A DNA stretch of 64,000 bases from UBA1309 sp047605645 (GTDB lineage Bacteria; Bacteroidota; Bacteroidia; Bacteroidales; Dysgonomonadaceae), in assembly GCA_047605645.1 (NCBI GenBank), contig JASGFJ010000005.1, forward strand, positions 62,001-126,000, given 5' to 3'. Below, piece by piece: positions 25,175-34,853 of the stretch; the stretch's first letter is position 1; each line of letters begins with the position of its first letter. Below the pieces are notes generated by a model. It saw only the letters and a program-made list of their open reading frames with translations. It searched no databases and was not told the origin of the DNA. Made by a program: the position numbers and the translations under genes.

Positions 25175-25627
25175 ATGAATGAATTAATTATCCAAACAAA
25201 ACTGCCTCATTTTCAAAAAACTACAGCAACAATCAGTTCGCTGTTACTTATTGTCGGAAGTTTCATTGTGCTTATAACAAAACTTGTTGATTCACTCTAT
25301 GATATCTCTTTTTATACCGGACTGGTCTGCTTAATAGTCGGAATCATCTCCCTGCTGGCTTTTACTGTTTGGTTGCCTAAACCTGTCATTACAATTAATC
25401 TGGAGGGATTATATCCAAATCTATCCGACCAAAGCAGTCTGAAACCAATCATCTGGGATGAAGTAGAAAATGTAAACATCGGATTAAATTTTTTGCAGAT
25501 TATCTTGAAAGTGAATAAAACAGTCAATATTGATTTGAGCAATCTTCGTTACAATGATCTAAAAAATATAAAGACCAAAGTCATTGAAATATGTGAAAAC
25601 AAGAATATTTCATATAGAAATGCCTAA
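25175..25627 (+). CDS. Small membrane protein with PH-like C-terminal domain
   Basis: 150 residues. Two adjacent membrane helices lie at about 19-40 (ISSLLLIVGSFIVLITKLV) and 49-68 (YTGLVCLIVGIISLLAFTVW). The cytoplasmic part, about 73-150, has short beta strands (VITINLEGLY, IIWDEVENVNIG, QIILKVN) and a final helix, a layout seen in bacterial PH-like membrane proteins of the STM3941/YcxB type. That assignment is by pattern only. It is a single gene, divergent from the DUF349 gene across 288 bases. No function can be named. Confidence 0.65.
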   Translation: MNELIIQTKLPHFQKTTATISSLLLIVGSFIVLITKLVDSLYDISFYTGLVCLIVGIISLLAFTVWLPKPVITINLEGLYPNLSDQSSLKPIIWDEVENVNIGLNFLQIILKVNKTVNIDLSNLRYNDLKNIKTKVIEICENKNISYRNA

Positions 25628-25668
25628 GTTCTGATCCCTGAAGGGGAATTACGCTGTAACTTATTGCA

Positions 25669-26193
25669 TCAAAGTAATTTTTCATTGTTCAACAAAGCTA
25701 TTTTAACAGAAGTTCCCCAACGAAACCCTCCTACCCTTCCGGTGGCCTGAACAATCCGATGGCAAGGGATTAAATAAGCTACAGCATTTCGCCCAATTGC
25801 TGTACCTGTAGCTCTTACAGCTTTCGGATTCCCAATCATCTGAGCAATGGTTCCGTAATTAACTGTTTTTCCTGCAGGAATTTTCATCAATGCATGCCAA
25901 ACTTGTTGCTGAAATTCTGTTCCCCGAACAAGAATATCTCCATCATAACAGGATAATTTTCCGTCAATAGCATCCATCACTTGTTTATGCACATCATTGA
26001 ATGCTTCTTTTAAATCCCCTTCGGGAAACAATTTTCGCACCTCTGCCTTTACGTTCTCTTGGTTGTCTGAAAAAGAGATGAAACACACTTTTTTATCCAA
26101 AGAAACAATTTGTGTTTCTCCGAACCTGGATATGCCGGAGTAAAACTCCAGGTTTACTCCATGCTTTACTTTATTATAAGCTACTAATTGCAT
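25669..26193 (-). CDS. ogt: Methylated-DNA--protein-cysteine methyltransferase
   Basis: 174 residues. It removes methyl groups from O6-methylguanine onto its own cysteine. The C-terminal domain is complete: GTEFQQQVWHALMKIPAGKT (91-110), with the helix-turn-helix VNYGTIAQMIGNPKAVRATG that inserts an Arg into DNA. The active site LIPCHRIV has Cys144, and RVGGFRWGTSVKIALLNNE closes the pocket. The N-terminal half is shorter and diverged, as usual for Ogt/Ada-C proteins. No AraC domain is fused, so it is Ogt rather than Ada. It is convergent with the preceding small membrane protein and divergent from uvrB, another DNA repair gene. Confidence 0.95.
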   Translation of the reverse strand: MQLVAYNKVKHGVNLEFYSGISRFGETQIVSLDKKVCFISFSDNQENVKAEVRKLFPEGDLKEAFNDVHKQVMDAIDGKLSCYDGDILVRGTEFQQQVWHALMKIPAGKTVNYGTIAQMIGNPKAVRATGTAIGRNAVAYLIPCHRIVQATGRVGGFRWGTSVKIALLNNEKLL

Positions 26194-26336
26194 TTTACGA
26201 TGAGTTGATTGAGTTCGTATTCTTGATAAACCTTAGTGAAGATAGCCAAACTTCTTCAAGAAGGGAGTATTTGACTGCTCCATCTGAGAAAAAATCATTA
26301 AATTTGTAAGAATACAAAATAAAGAAAATTTTGTTT

Positions 26337-28355
26337 ATGAATTTCGAATTGACATCTAAATATAAACCCACCGGAGATCAACCGGGTGCAATTAAAGAAT
26401 TAGTAAAAGGTTTAAATGAAGACATACCTGCACAAACTCTGTTAGGAGTGACTGGTTCCGGTAAAACGTTTACTATCGCCAACGTCATCCAGGAGGTAAA
26501 TAAGCCCACACTTGTGCTCAGCCACAACAAAACATTGGCAGCACAGCTCTACAGCGAATTTAAAGGTTTCTTTCCCAATAACTCTGTCGAATATTTTGTT
26601 TCTTATTATGATTATTATCAACCGGAGGCCTATATTCCGTCAACGAATACTTACATAGAAAAAGACTTGTCTATCAACGAGGAAATTGAGAAACTTCGTC
26701 TGGCAACAAGTACTGCTCTACTCTCCAACAGAAGAGATATTATCGTGGTTTCATCCGTATCATGTCTTTATGGTATGGGGAATCCCGACGATTTTCGAAG
26801 TTCTACCATTATTATCACGGAAGGACAACAGTTAGTCCTGCAAGTATTTCTGCGTGAAGTGGTTGATTTGCTATACACAAGAAATGAGATCAATTTGGAA
26901 AGGGGAAATTTCCGTGTCAAAGGCGATACTGTAGACATTTTTCTGGCGGAAGGCGATATGATTCTGCGGGTAATTTTCTGGGGAGACGAGATTGAAAGCA
27001 TCGAAAGTATTGATCCGCTGACAGGCTTACGAATAGAGCGATTTAAAGAATTCAGGCTTTATCCTGCCAGCCTTTTTATTACGACTAAAGAACGTATCCA
27101 TCGTGCTATAGGCGAAATAGAAATTGACCTGGGACACCAGGTCGAATTTTTACGATCCGTAGGTAAAAATCTGGAAGCGAAAAGATTGTACGAACGAGTT
27201 ACATACGATTTGGAAATGATTCGCGAAGTAGGTTATTGTTCCGGAATCGAAAATTATTCGCGCTATTTCGACAACCGCAAACCCGGCACACGCCCATTCT
27301 GCCTGCTCGACTTCTTCCCGAATGATTACCTCATGGTAATAGATGAAAGCCATGTGACTATTCCACAAATTCGGGCTATGTATGGGGGTGACCATTCGCG
27401 AAAAGGCAATCTGGTGGAATATGGATTCCGTTTGCCGGCAGCTATTGATAACCGCCCACTGAGATTCGAAGAGTTCGAATCTTTGACGCCACAAACAATA
27501 TATGTGAGTGCTACTCCGGCCGATTATGAACTGGAAAAATCGGAAGGGGTTATTGTCGAACAATTGATTCGGCCGACAGGACTACTGGATCCTCCAATTG
27601 ACGTGCGTCCAAGTCTCAATCAGATAGATGATTTGATGGAGGAAATACAACAACGAGTTGAGGTAGACGAACGCATTTTGGTGACTACACTCACCAAACG
27701 AATGGCTGAAGAGCTAACTACTTACCTTTCAAACAATGGCGTTCGATGCAATTATATACACTCAGATGTGGACACGCTTGACCGTGTACAGATTATGAAT
27801 GACTTGCGCAATGGTCTTTTTGATGTGCTTATTGGCGTGAACCTGTTACGTGAAGGATTAGATTTTCCGGAAGTTTCCCTTGTTGCGATTCTTGATGCAG
27901 ATAAAGAAGGGTTTCTCCGCTCCCACCGTTCTCTGACGCAAACGGTTGGGCGTGCTGCCAGAAATGTGAACGGAAAAGTAATTTTTTATGCCGATAAAAT
28001 CACGGATAGTATGCAGAAAACCATTGACGAGACTAACCGCCGACGTGAAATCCAGATGAAGTATAATGAAGAACATGGCATTACACCACATCAGATAAAG
28101 AAGGATAAGAGTTCTGCCTTACTCAACCGGCGGGAAACTGAATCGGGCGCCTATGTGGAACCGGAAACATTTTCTATTGCTTCGGATGTACAAGAAAATT
28201 ACACAAGCAAGAAAGATCTTGAGAAGGCAATTGCATCTATGAAAAGAAAAATGACAGAAGCTGCAAAGAAAATGGAATTCCTGGAAGCCGCTCAATATCG
28301 CGACGAACTCATCAAGCTGGAAGCCAAGTTGGGAGAATATCATTCTGGTAAATGA
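26337..28355 (+). CDS. uvrB: UvrABC system protein B
   Basis: 672 residues from the ATG at 26337; the frame opens at a TTG two codons earlier. UvrB is the damage-verifying ATPase of nucleotide excision repair: UvrA loads it and it recruits UvrC. Walker A GVTGSGKTF covers residues 37-45. The beta-hairpin that clamps DNA includes YYDYYQPEAYIPSTNTYIEK. Helicase motifs follow: LMVIDESHVT, YVSATPADYE, GVNLLREGLDFPEVSL and QTVGRAARN. The C-terminal UVR domain (MEFLEAAQYRDELIKLE) binds UvrC. A -7 box TAAATTTG (26299-26306) gives a leader of about 25 nt. Confidence 0.98.
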   Translation: MNFELTSKYKPTGDQPGAIKELVKGLNEDIPAQTLLGVTGSGKTFTIANVIQEVNKPTLVLSHNKTLAAQLYSEFKGFFPNNSVEYFVSYYDYYQPEAYIPSTNTYIEKDLSINEEIEKLRLATSTALLSNRRDIIVVSSVSCLYGMGNPDDFRSSTIIITEGQQLVLQVFLREVVDLLYTRNEINLERGNFRVKGDTVDIFLAEGDMILRVIFWGDEIESIESIDPLTGLRIERFKEFRLYPASLFITTKERIHRAIGEIEIDLGHQVEFLRSVGKNLEAKRLYERVTYDLEMIREVGYCSGIENYSRYFDNRKPGTRPFCLLDFFPNDYLMVIDESHVTIPQIRAMYGGDHSRKGNLVEYGFRLPAAIDNRPLRFEEFESLTPQTIYVSATPADYELEKSEGVIVEQLIRPTGLLDPPIDVRPSLNQIDDLMEEIQQRVEVDERILVTTLTKRMAEELTTYLSNNGVRCNYIHSDVDTLDRVQIMNDLRNGLFDVLIGVNLLREGLDFPEVSLVAILDADKEGFLRSHRSLTQTVGRAARNVNGKVIFYADKITDSMQKTIDETNRRREIQMKYNEEHGITPHQIKKDKSSALLNRRETESGAYVEPETFSIASDVQENYTSKKDLEKAIASMKRKMTEAAKKMEFLEAAQYRDELIKLEAKLGEYHSGK

Positions 28356-28456
28356 TGAGCTGAAACTTATTTTTTATATCTAGCGGCTAGCGTCAGTTAT
28401 AATCCATTTCATCCTTTATTCCTATTTTATTTTTACAAGGACTTATAATCAGGAAA

Positions 28457-29722
28457 TTATTGCCTTATCGATTCATGATAATCTTTTGGAAAAGGTTTTC
28501 CACTCCAGGCTTTTTGTGAGGTCCACATTTCGGCAGGTGATGTCCAAAAGGAGTGCTCAGCAGGAAGACCTAAAGGAAGAAATACCAGAGAAGTCATATA
28601 TAAGCTTCCATTATTTGTGTAATAATCGGCCAGTTCCGGATAATTACCCACAAAGCCTAAACACAAGTATCCATCTCGCGTGAAATTGGCATCATGGGCA
28701 AACATCCGCTTCATCACAGAAGTCAAAGCATTCCGAATCTGCCCATTAGACAAATGAGAAGGCAATCCGTACTTCCAGGCAGATAAAGCTAAGGATTGAA
28801 ATGCTCCCATCCGGTAAGTCATCGATCTACCGACGACCGGATACGTAGCTTCTGGAGAAATGAGCCGCTCTACCAACTGATTATAACGTTGCATACGTCT
28901 TAACGCCAAATCAAATTTCAGAGGCGTGGCAATTCTTTTCTGCTCCAGCAATTCCGTTATTTCTACAATCATCGGATGAATTACATAGCTGTTATAATAA
29001 TCCAGCGAAAAATCAGGTCCGTCTGAATACCAACCGTCTCCCAAATACCATTCCTTAAATTTACGAAGTGTCACATCCAGAACATATCCATCGTATTGTT
29101 CATCTACAGAAACAAGAAAAGCTTCAATCATCGCCCGAAATAAGAGCCAATTACTATAGGATGGTTTTACTTTTCGTAATAATTTGAATTCTTGAATATA
29201 ACGATTTTTTGTCTCTTTATTCAGTGGCTCCCATAAAGCTTTTGGTGCCCGAATAAAACTATTGGCAATATATGCGGCATCTACTAAAGCTTGCGAATGT
29301 GCATTCCAGCCCAGATAGTCGGGATTATTTGGATCTACAGCGTTTGCATAGGATTGTAATGCCCACTCTCTAATTTGTTTTCTTTGCCTGCCTTCTGTTG
29401 CTTCATCGTCAGGCAAATTCAACCACGGGGCAATTCCGTCCATCAAGCGGCCAAAAGCCTCCATGTAAGTGACATCCTTATTGCGGCCATCCCATGTCGG
29501 GCTGAATTCCAGAGTCATATTCTTTTTCAATTCGCCCTGGCTCATATTCCGGAGTATGGGTTCTGACATTTTATAAAGAAGTCCGACCCAGTATGCGCGA
29601 TCATCCTGAGGCACATTTTTTTCTGCATTTTGTGCAGACAATCCGGAAACAAACTGTCCGAAGGGTATTATTAATAAAAATAAAACGAGAAATACATGGG
29701 TACGAAGATTTAAGCTTTTCAT
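28457..29722 (-). CDS. Secreted DUF2264 protein
   Basis: 421 residues with a signal peptide (VFLVLFLLIIPFGQFVSGLSAQ, cut near residue 31). The mature protein is all-helical with many Trp and Tyr: DRAYWVGLLYKMSEPILRN, YMEAFGRLMDGIAPWLNLPD, GWYSDGPDFSLDYYNSYVIH. This matches DUF2264, an (alpha/alpha)-toroid family whose members occur in polysaccharide-use loci. A role in uronic acid-rich glycan breakdown is plausible, but no catalytic residues are assigned. The final stretch (TSPAEMWTSQKAWSGKPFPK) is a common active-site-face motif in the family. It is a single gene, bounded upstream by a 19-bp terminator hairpin. Confidence 0.85.
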   Translation of the reverse strand: MKSLNLRTHVFLVLFLLIIPFGQFVSGLSAQNAEKNVPQDDRAYWVGLLYKMSEPILRNMSQGELKKNMTLEFSPTWDGRNKDVTYMEAFGRLMDGIAPWLNLPDDEATEGRQRKQIREWALQSYANAVDPNNPDYLGWNAHSQALVDAAYIANSFIRAPKALWEPLNKETKNRYIQEFKLLRKVKPSYSNWLLFRAMIEAFLVSVDEQYDGYVLDVTLRKFKEWYLGDGWYSDGPDFSLDYYNSYVIHPMIVEITELLEQKRIATPLKFDLALRRMQRYNQLVERLISPEATYPVVGRSMTYRMGAFQSLALSAWKYGLPSHLSNGQIRNALTSVMKRMFAHDANFTRDGYLCLGFVGNYPELADYYTNNGSLYMTSLVFLPLGLPAEHSFWTSPAEMWTSQKAWSGKPFPKDYHESIRQ

Positions 29723-29761
29723 ATTGTTTCAGTTAGTTCAAGAATATATAGTTACAAATAT

Positions 29762-29811
29762 AATAAACGAAAAGGAAAGTCGCAAAAAAGCAACTTTCCT
29801 TTTCGTTTATT
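29762..29811 (-). terminator. 19-bp perfect hairpin terminator
   Basis: The arms at 29762-29780 and 29793-29811 are exact complements (core AACGAAAAGGAAAGT) around a 12-nt loop. On the minus strand it follows the lipoprotein gene and precedes the DUF2264 gene, separating their transcripts. Confidence 0.8.
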
Positions 29812-29837
29812 TTGATTCGTTCAGAACGAGCTATTGC

Positions 29838-30416
29838 TTAATTGTATTTTCTATATACATATTTAACATTGGTTGTATATTTAAATGCAATCTTTCTTGC
29901 TTGTTCGATGGTAGATGATGAGACAATGGTATATGTCAAAATTGCTCTTCTGTTTCCTGTTGTCAAAGCCCTGTGATATTCATTCATAAAAGACAAGAAG
30001 CTATTTCCCGACAATTCCGTATCTGACTCATTTGCTGAAGAAGATGCTTCTGAAGTCCAGGCGCCCAAGTCAAACTGTGTACCATTGTTTATTCTCACTT
30101 TTACAGAAGAGAGAGTAATCACTGAAGAACCGGCAAAAGCTTTTAGACCATTCAGTTTTATGTTCCAGCCTGTATTCTGAAAATCCGAGCTAATCAGATT
30201 ATTGGCTATTTCAGTACCTATAAGATCCGATAGATTAATGGTGTCATTAAATGTCAACGTCCCATTTGCAGCTTGAATTGTGGAAGAGCTTGTTGCTTTT
30301 AACATTTGGCTGGTTTCCGTCCAATCATCGTCATCACTTCCTCCGCAGGAAACAAAAGTGACAGACATAGTAACAATAGCAAAAACGGCTATGAAAAGAT
30401 TTGTTGTAAGTTTCAT
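29838..30416 (-). CDS. Lipoprotein of unknown function
   Basis: 192 residues. A lipoprotein signal peptide ends in VSCGG (Cys24), followed by the acidic linker SDDDD. Acidic residues straight after the lipid Cys are common on Bacteroidota surface lipoproteins. The rest is rich in Ser, Thr and Asn with beta character (TIQAANGTLTFNDTINLSDL, SSVKVRINNGTQFDLGAW), then a helical end with SFLSFMNEYHRALTTGNRRA. I do not recognise a family; it may be a small surface beta-sandwich. It is a single gene with its own promoter and terminator. Confidence 0.72.
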   Translation of the reverse strand: MKLTTNLFIAVFAIVTMSVTFVSCGGSDDDDWTETSQMLKATSSSTIQAANGTLTFNDTINLSDLIGTEIANNLISSDFQNTGWNIKLNGLKAFAGSSVITLSSVKVRINNGTQFDLGAWTSEASSSANESDTELSGNSFLSFMNEYHRALTTGNRRAILTYTIVSSSTIEQARKIAFKYTTNVKYVYRKYN

Positions 30417-30447
30417 ATTTGTTGTGTATTAAGATTATATATATTTG

Positions 30448-30479
30448 CAAATATACATCTTTAAATCATTCCCTTACAA
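30448..30479 (-). promoter_or_regulatory. Promoter of the lipoprotein gene
   Basis: Minus strand TTG (30479 to 30477), 21 nt, TATATTTG (30455 to 30448). The -7 box is itself half of the palindrome TATATTTGCAAATATA. Confidence 0.6.
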
Positions 30480-30507
30480 TTCGAAGTTAATCTTTTCACA
30501 CACGCAA

Positions 30508-31734
30508 TCATTTGTTAACATTATCCAACAATTGCAACATCGCATAATTTGTTGCACGCAGAATGTTAATTTCACGAAATTTACCTAATTGATATTTCCT
30601 TGCCTCATATTGGTCTTTGTATTTTGTACAAATCCAGACAGTCCCGACCGGATTTTCCTCACTCCCCCCATCAGGACCGGCCACTCCGGAAACAGAAATA
30701 GCACAATCCGACTCTAACAATTGACTGACACCTCTGGCCATACACAATACAACTTCCTCACTTACTACGCCGTACTCTTCAATAACCTCTGAAGGAACAC
30801 CAAGTACAGAAGCCTTTACTTCGGTTGCATAAGATACAACGGCGCCTCTAAAATAGGCAGAAGAACCGGGAACAGAGGTTATCATTTTGGAAATATTTCC
30901 GCCCGTGCAGCTTTCGGCAGTAGCTAAAGTAAGGCCTAGACTTTTCAATCGGAGTCCAAGTATTTTCTCCAACGAAAAATCATCTTCAGAGAGAATTGCC
31001 TTTCCGAGTTTTTCCTTAAGGAGCTTCACTTGTTTTTCAAACTCCATCCGATTGTTTTCACCCTGAACAAAAAGACGAAGTTTTATGATTCCGGGAGAAG
31101 GCAGATAAGCCAAGCCAAAACCTTTTGGTAGATTATTCTCGTAATCAGCAAGGTCAATGGCCAGATTTGATTCTGTATATCCGCCGATAATAAATACCTT
31201 GAACAGATATGTCTCCAAAGAAAAGCGATTTTGAAGCCGTGGGATAATTTCATTCTTCATGCCCCATTGCATTTCCACGGGAACTCCGGGCATAGATACA
31301 AGCACTTTGCCTTCTTTCTCAAACCAGGTCAAAGGAGCTGTTCCTACACGATTCTGTATGACCGTACACGCTTTGGGTACATAGGCCTGGTTTCGGGTTA
31401 ACTCATTGAGTTTGGTCCAGGAGCTGACAACATGTTGTATATTGACAAGTACATCCTCATCAAAATACAGTTCGGTGCCATAATATTCACACAATGTTTT
31501 CTTTGTGATATCATCTCTGGTTGACCCTATTCCTCCGGTTGTCAACACAATGTCTACTCGTTGAAAAACATCATCCAGAGTATCCTTTATCTGTTTTGAA
31601 TGATCACCGATAGAATGTATTTCCACGACTTCAAATCCGGCAAGAGTAAGGCTATGAGCCATCCATGCAGAATTTGTATCGACAATCTGACCAATCAAAA
31701 TTTCATCGCCGATTGTGATTATTGCAACTTTCAT
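30508..31734 (-). CDS. cinA: CinA-family protein (nicotinamide-nucleotide amidase domain)
   Basis: 408 residues. Residues 1-170 are a MoaB/Mog-type domain (MKVAIITIGDEILIGQIVDTNSAWMA, TTGGIGSTRDDITKKTL, MPGVPVEMQ), linked in CinA to ADP-ribose pyrophosphatase activity. Residues about 255-405 are the CinA C-terminal domain: LATAESCTGGNISKMITSVP, YFRGAVVSYATEVKASVLGV and SGVAGPDGG. In other bacteria this domain deamidates nicotinamide mononucleotide in the pyridine nucleotide cycle. Both halves look intact. It lies about 107 bases downstream of tsaD on the same strand and may share its transcript. Confidence 0.95.
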   Translation of the reverse strand: MKVAIITIGDEILIGQIVDTNSAWMAHSLTLAGFEVVEIHSIGDHSKQIKDTLDDVFQRVDIVLTTGGIGSTRDDITKKTLCEYYGTELYFDEDVLVNIQHVVSSWTKLNELTRNQAYVPKACTVIQNRVGTAPLTWFEKEGKVLVSMPGVPVEMQWGMKNEIIPRLQNRFSLETYLFKVFIIGGYTESNLAIDLADYENNLPKGFGLAYLPSPGIIKLRLFVQGENNRMEFEKQVKLLKEKLGKAILSEDDFSLEKILGLRLKSLGLTLATAESCTGGNISKMITSVPGSSAYFRGAVVSYATEVKASVLGVPSEVIEEYGVVSEEVVLCMARGVSQLLESDCAISVSGVAGPDGGSEENPVGTVWICTKYKDQYEARKYQLGKFREINILRATNYAMLQLLDNVNK

Positions 31735-31841
31735 CCGATTTAATTCTTTCTGTTAGGCGGTATGAAATTCACTCGATTCTTAAATAATTATCTTGAACGA
31801 TTTAATAAAAATCAGGCTTCGTCTCATATTGCTAATAAATA

Positions 31842-32861
31842 TCAGCCAATAACAGCTCTTGAGAACGGAGCTGCATCTTTTTCACAAAATTCTCCGTCAA
31901 GATATTTGTAATATCCGGTGATGGCAACCATGGCTGCGTTGTCTGTCGTATATCCGAATTGGGGAATATAAATATTCCATCCGTATTTGTCTTTATGGTC
32001 GGCAAAAGCCTGTCGAAGTCCTGAATTAGCCGATACGCCTCCCGCCAGAGCGACTTCTTTGACATTTAGTTCTGCAGCTGCTTTTCGAAGTTTATCCATC
32101 AAAATATCAATCACTGTTTTTTGAAGAGAAGCACACAAATCTTCTTTATTCTTCTCCACAAAGTCAGGATCATTTTTCAATTCATCTCTCAACAAGTAAA
32201 GGAAAGATGTCTTCAATCCGCTAAAGCTATAATCATATCCGGAAATATGAGGTTTACTAAACTTAAATCGGTCGGGATTTCCTAATTTTGCAAGCCGATC
32301 CACAACCGGACCGCCCGGATATCCCAATCCCATTACTTTAGCACATTTATCAAAAGCTTCACCTGCCGCATCATCAATTGTCTGCCCAATCACTTTCATA
32401 TCGTTGTAAGCTTTCACATATACAATCTGAGAATTGCCTCCGGAAACCAACAAGCAAAGAAAAGGATAGTTGGGCGGGTTAAAAGGGACCTTATCATCTT
32501 CTATAAAATGAGCGAGCACATGTGCCTGCAAGTGATTCACTTCAACCATGGGAATATCTAATGCCGAAGAGAAACCTTTCGTGAAAGATGTTCCGACTAG
32601 CAAAGAGCCCATCAGACCGGGACCTCTGGTAAAGGCAATAGCGGATAAATTTTTTTTATCGACACCCGCTCTTTTCAAAGCTTCGTCTACAACAGGAATA
32701 ATATTTTGCTGGTGAGCCCGGGATGCTAATTCCGGAACTACGCCTCCGTAACTTTCATGAACTTTCTGACTTGCAATCACATTGGAAAGCAACACTCCAT
32801 CACGGATGACAGATGCAGCTGTATCATCGCAAGACGACTCAATTCCTAATATCGTAATCAT
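31842..32861 (-). CDS. tsaD: tRNA N6-adenosine threonylcarbamoyltransferase
   Basis: 339 residues, standard length. It transfers the threonylcarbamoyl group to A37 of ANN-decoding tRNAs, with TsaB and TsaE. The ASKHA-fold signatures are clear: GIESSCDDTAASVI at the start, GGVVPELASRAHQQN, TRGPGLMGSLLVG, and the metal ligands His110 and His114 in EVNHLQAHVLAHF. LVSGGNSQIVYV, DDAAGEAFDKCAKVMGLGYP, ALAGGVSANSGLR and the C-terminal TTDNAAMVA (Asp ligand) follow. It is divergent from no close gene, with the acetyltransferase gene 85 bases upstream on the same strand. Confidence 0.98.
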   Translation of the reverse strand: MITILGIESSCDDTAASVIRDGVLLSNVIASQKVHESYGGVVPELASRAHQQNIIPVVDEALKRAGVDKKNLSAIAFTRGPGLMGSLLVGTSFTKGFSSALDIPMVEVNHLQAHVLAHFIEDDKVPFNPPNYPFLCLLVSGGNSQIVYVKAYNDMKVIGQTIDDAAGEAFDKCAKVMGLGYPGGPVVDRLAKLGNPDRFKFSKPHISGYDYSFSGLKTSFLYLLRDELKNDPDFVEKNKEDLCASLQKTVIDILMDKLRKAAAELNVKEVALAGGVSANSGLRQAFADHKDKYGWNIYIPQFGYTTDNAAMVAITGYYKYLDGEFCEKDAAPFSRAVIG

Positions 32862-32946
32862 ATTGATTTTACTAATTTAAATAGGATGCAAAGGTACGAC
32901 ATTCATCACATTTAAACGAATAATTGACTTTGAAGAACCCCGGATT

Positions 32947-33459
32947 TTATCTTCGCACCTCGTCTGTGAGTATTTTTTGTAAAAACACAACATCAAAAAA
33001 ATGGCCGTTCTTTATTGCTATTTCGCGTAGACCGCCGGTAATGGTATAGTTGTTTTTTTTATGCAAATTAATGCTTATATCGTTATCGGTAGTGATGACA
33101 CTCACTAAAGAGTGAATACCACGCTTCAATGCTTCAACCTCCAAGGTCATCAACAATTTCTGAGCAACTCCCCGATGGCGAAATTCTTTATGTGTATAAA
33201 TGGATATTTCCGCTGTTGAACGATATCCGTCTATCGATCTGAAGGGAGAAACACAAGCCCATCCGGCCACTTGCCTATCTATCAGAGCCGTCAACGCAAA
33301 ATAAGCGTCACCGTCACTATGGGCAGCCAACCATTCGGCCGTATCTTCAATTGTTTTTTGATGGCTGCTCAAATACGCATTTGTATTGAGTATTGCATCG
33401 TTCCAGATATTATTTATCGCCCAAATATCTTCTTGGTCAGTCATTCTAATTTCAATCAT
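32947..33459 (-). CDS. GNAT-family acetyltransferase (phosphinothricin acetyltransferase-like)
   Basis: 170 residues, complete. The N-terminus MIEIRMTDQEDIWAINNIWN with NAYLSSHQKTIEDTAEWL resembles the Pat/Bar subfamily. The strand ALIDRQVAGWACVSPFRS precedes YRSTAEISIYTHKEFRHRGV, which contains the acetyl-CoA loop RHRGVAQKLL. The end, NDISINLHKKNNYTITGG, is the usual fourth motif (normally SxxLHxKxGF). It probably acetylates small amines or modified amino acids; the substrate is unknown. It is divergent from the GldB-like gene. Confidence 0.88.
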   Translation of the reverse strand: MIEIRMTDQEDIWAINNIWNDAILNTNAYLSSHQKTIEDTAEWLAAHSDGDAYFALTALIDRQVAGWACVSPFRSIDGYRSTAEISIYTHKEFRHRGVAQKLLMTLEVEALKRGIHSLVSVITTDNDISINLHKKNNYTITGGLREIAIKNGHFFDVVFLQKILTDEVRR

Positions 33460-33655
33460 AACACATTCAAATTCAATATAACATGCAATTTAAGACATTC
33501 CTATTTGTCGGTCATCCGACTCCTTATGGAATCATGGGATAAACATACAAAATCTAATCGTTCGATGAAAAACAAAAACATTTAAATTTAGAATCTTTTT
33601 AAAGAAATAGTCCTATCTTTGTAATAATTAATGGTAATTATTTATTTACATTTCG

Positions 33656-34663
33656 ATGAAAAATAGAGTAATATTTTTGCTCGTTTCTATATATGTTCTA
33701 TTTTTGTTTGCAGGTTGTTCCAAATTTTCAAATAAAAAAGAAAATACCGTTCATCACAAAGAAGTGACTATCGAACGGTTTGATAGAGATTTTTTACAAT
33801 ACATGCAGTCGAAGGACATCTCATCCGAAAATAAATTAAAATCTCAATATCCGGTCTTTCTTTCTGCTTTTGGTAAAATTACAGTCAATCTTTCCGATAA
33901 TTCACGGCCGGTATTTTTCGAAAATCTTTACAAATATTTCTCTGACAGTACGCTGCAACATGTTTACAGAGATTCAGAGAAACAATTTGACAATGTTGAA
34001 AATATAGAAACCGAATTATCGCAGGCAAATGAAAATCTATGGAAAATATATCCGGGAAAACAGCTACCCCGTTTTTGCATGCATGTATCCGGTCTTAAAC
34101 AGAATGTAGTGGTCACAGATAGCGTGATTTCCATTTCTATAGACAAATACCTCGGTGAAAATTACCCTCTTTATAAAGATTTTTTTTATGACTACCAGAG
34201 AGTTCAGATGCAACCTCAAAATGTTACCCGCGACTATCTTCGGGCGTATATTCTCAGTAGTCTGATCCCTGATAATAAGAATCAGGATTTGGTATCCGCC
34301 ATGATTCATGAAGGAAAATGTCTTTATCTGCTCTCTAAACTATTACCCGAAAAAAGTATAGATGAGCTCTTAGGATACAACCAAAAACAGATGAAATGGA
34401 GCAAAGCTAACGAACGAGCTGTATGGAGAACAACTATTGAGCGTAAATTTCTTTACAGCACCGAATATTTAATCATTTCAAAATACATGGACGAAGCTTC
34501 ATACACCAGCTTAATATCTCCTCTTTGTCCCGGAAAAATAGGAGCTTGGCTTGGACTTCAGATTGTGGATAACTTTATGAAAAACAATCCACAGGTAGAA
34601 ATAGCTACATTAATCAGTATGGATGATCATAAATTACTGGAGCAATCCCATTATAACCCCTGA
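33656..34663 (+). CDS. GldB-like gliding motility lipoprotein
   Basis: 335 residues. A lipoprotein signal peptide ends in FAGC (Cys21). The conserved opening of the mature chain, EVTIERFDRDFLQY, followed by FGKITVNLSDN and DSTLQHVYRDSEKQF, matches the Bacteroidota GldB family. GldB is needed for gliding in Flavobacterium, but homologues occur in non-gliding Bacteroidales, so motility cannot be inferred. The C-terminal part includes MIHEGKCLYLLSKLLPEKS and CPGKIGAWLGLQIVDNFM, reminiscent of DUF2268 metallopeptidase-like proteins, with only a partial HExxH-like trace (MIHEG). A -7 box TATCTTTG (33614-33621) lies 34 bases before the ATG. Confidence 0.82.
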   Translation: MKNRVIFLLVSIYVLFLFAGCSKFSNKKENTVHHKEVTIERFDRDFLQYMQSKDISSENKLKSQYPVFLSAFGKITVNLSDNSRPVFFENLYKYFSDSTLQHVYRDSEKQFDNVENIETELSQANENLWKIYPGKQLPRFCMHVSGLKQNVVVTDSVISISIDKYLGENYPLYKDFFYDYQRVQMQPQNVTRDYLRAYILSSLIPDNKNQDLVSAMIHEGKCLYLLSKLLPEKSIDELLGYNQKQMKWSKANERAVWRTTIERKFLYSTEYLIISKYMDEASYTSLISPLCPGKIGAWLGLQIVDNFMKNNPQVEIATLISMDDHKLLEQSHYNP

Positions 34664-34810
34664 TACAGAAAGTCCATATTTTTTCTCAACGATTGGGAAA
34701 ATATAATATCATTTAACCATATCCTTGTTTATCTTTGTGTGTTGAAAAAGGCCAACAGCCTTTGTTTGACGAATCCGTTCCTGACTTCAGAGAACGATTA
34801 ATTCAAGTTT

Positions 34811-34838
34811 CGCCTATATAAAGATGGATAGGCGTTTT
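34811..34838 (+). terminator. Terminator-like hairpin in the dnaB leader
   Basis: CGCCTAT (34811-34817) pairs with ATAGGCG (34828-34834) and is followed by TTTTTA. It ends 16 bases before the dnaB ATG at 34854 and lies downstream of a -7 box (TATCTTTG, 34730-34737), so it could act as an attenuator rather than merely ending the previous transcript. Confidence 0.6.
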
Positions 34839-34853
34839 TATTCAATATTTAAA

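Noticed and set aside
34824..34853. Earlier dnaB start
   Set aside because: That ATG lies in the loop of the leader hairpin, and the extra ten residues (MDRRFYSIFK) do not resemble DnaB.
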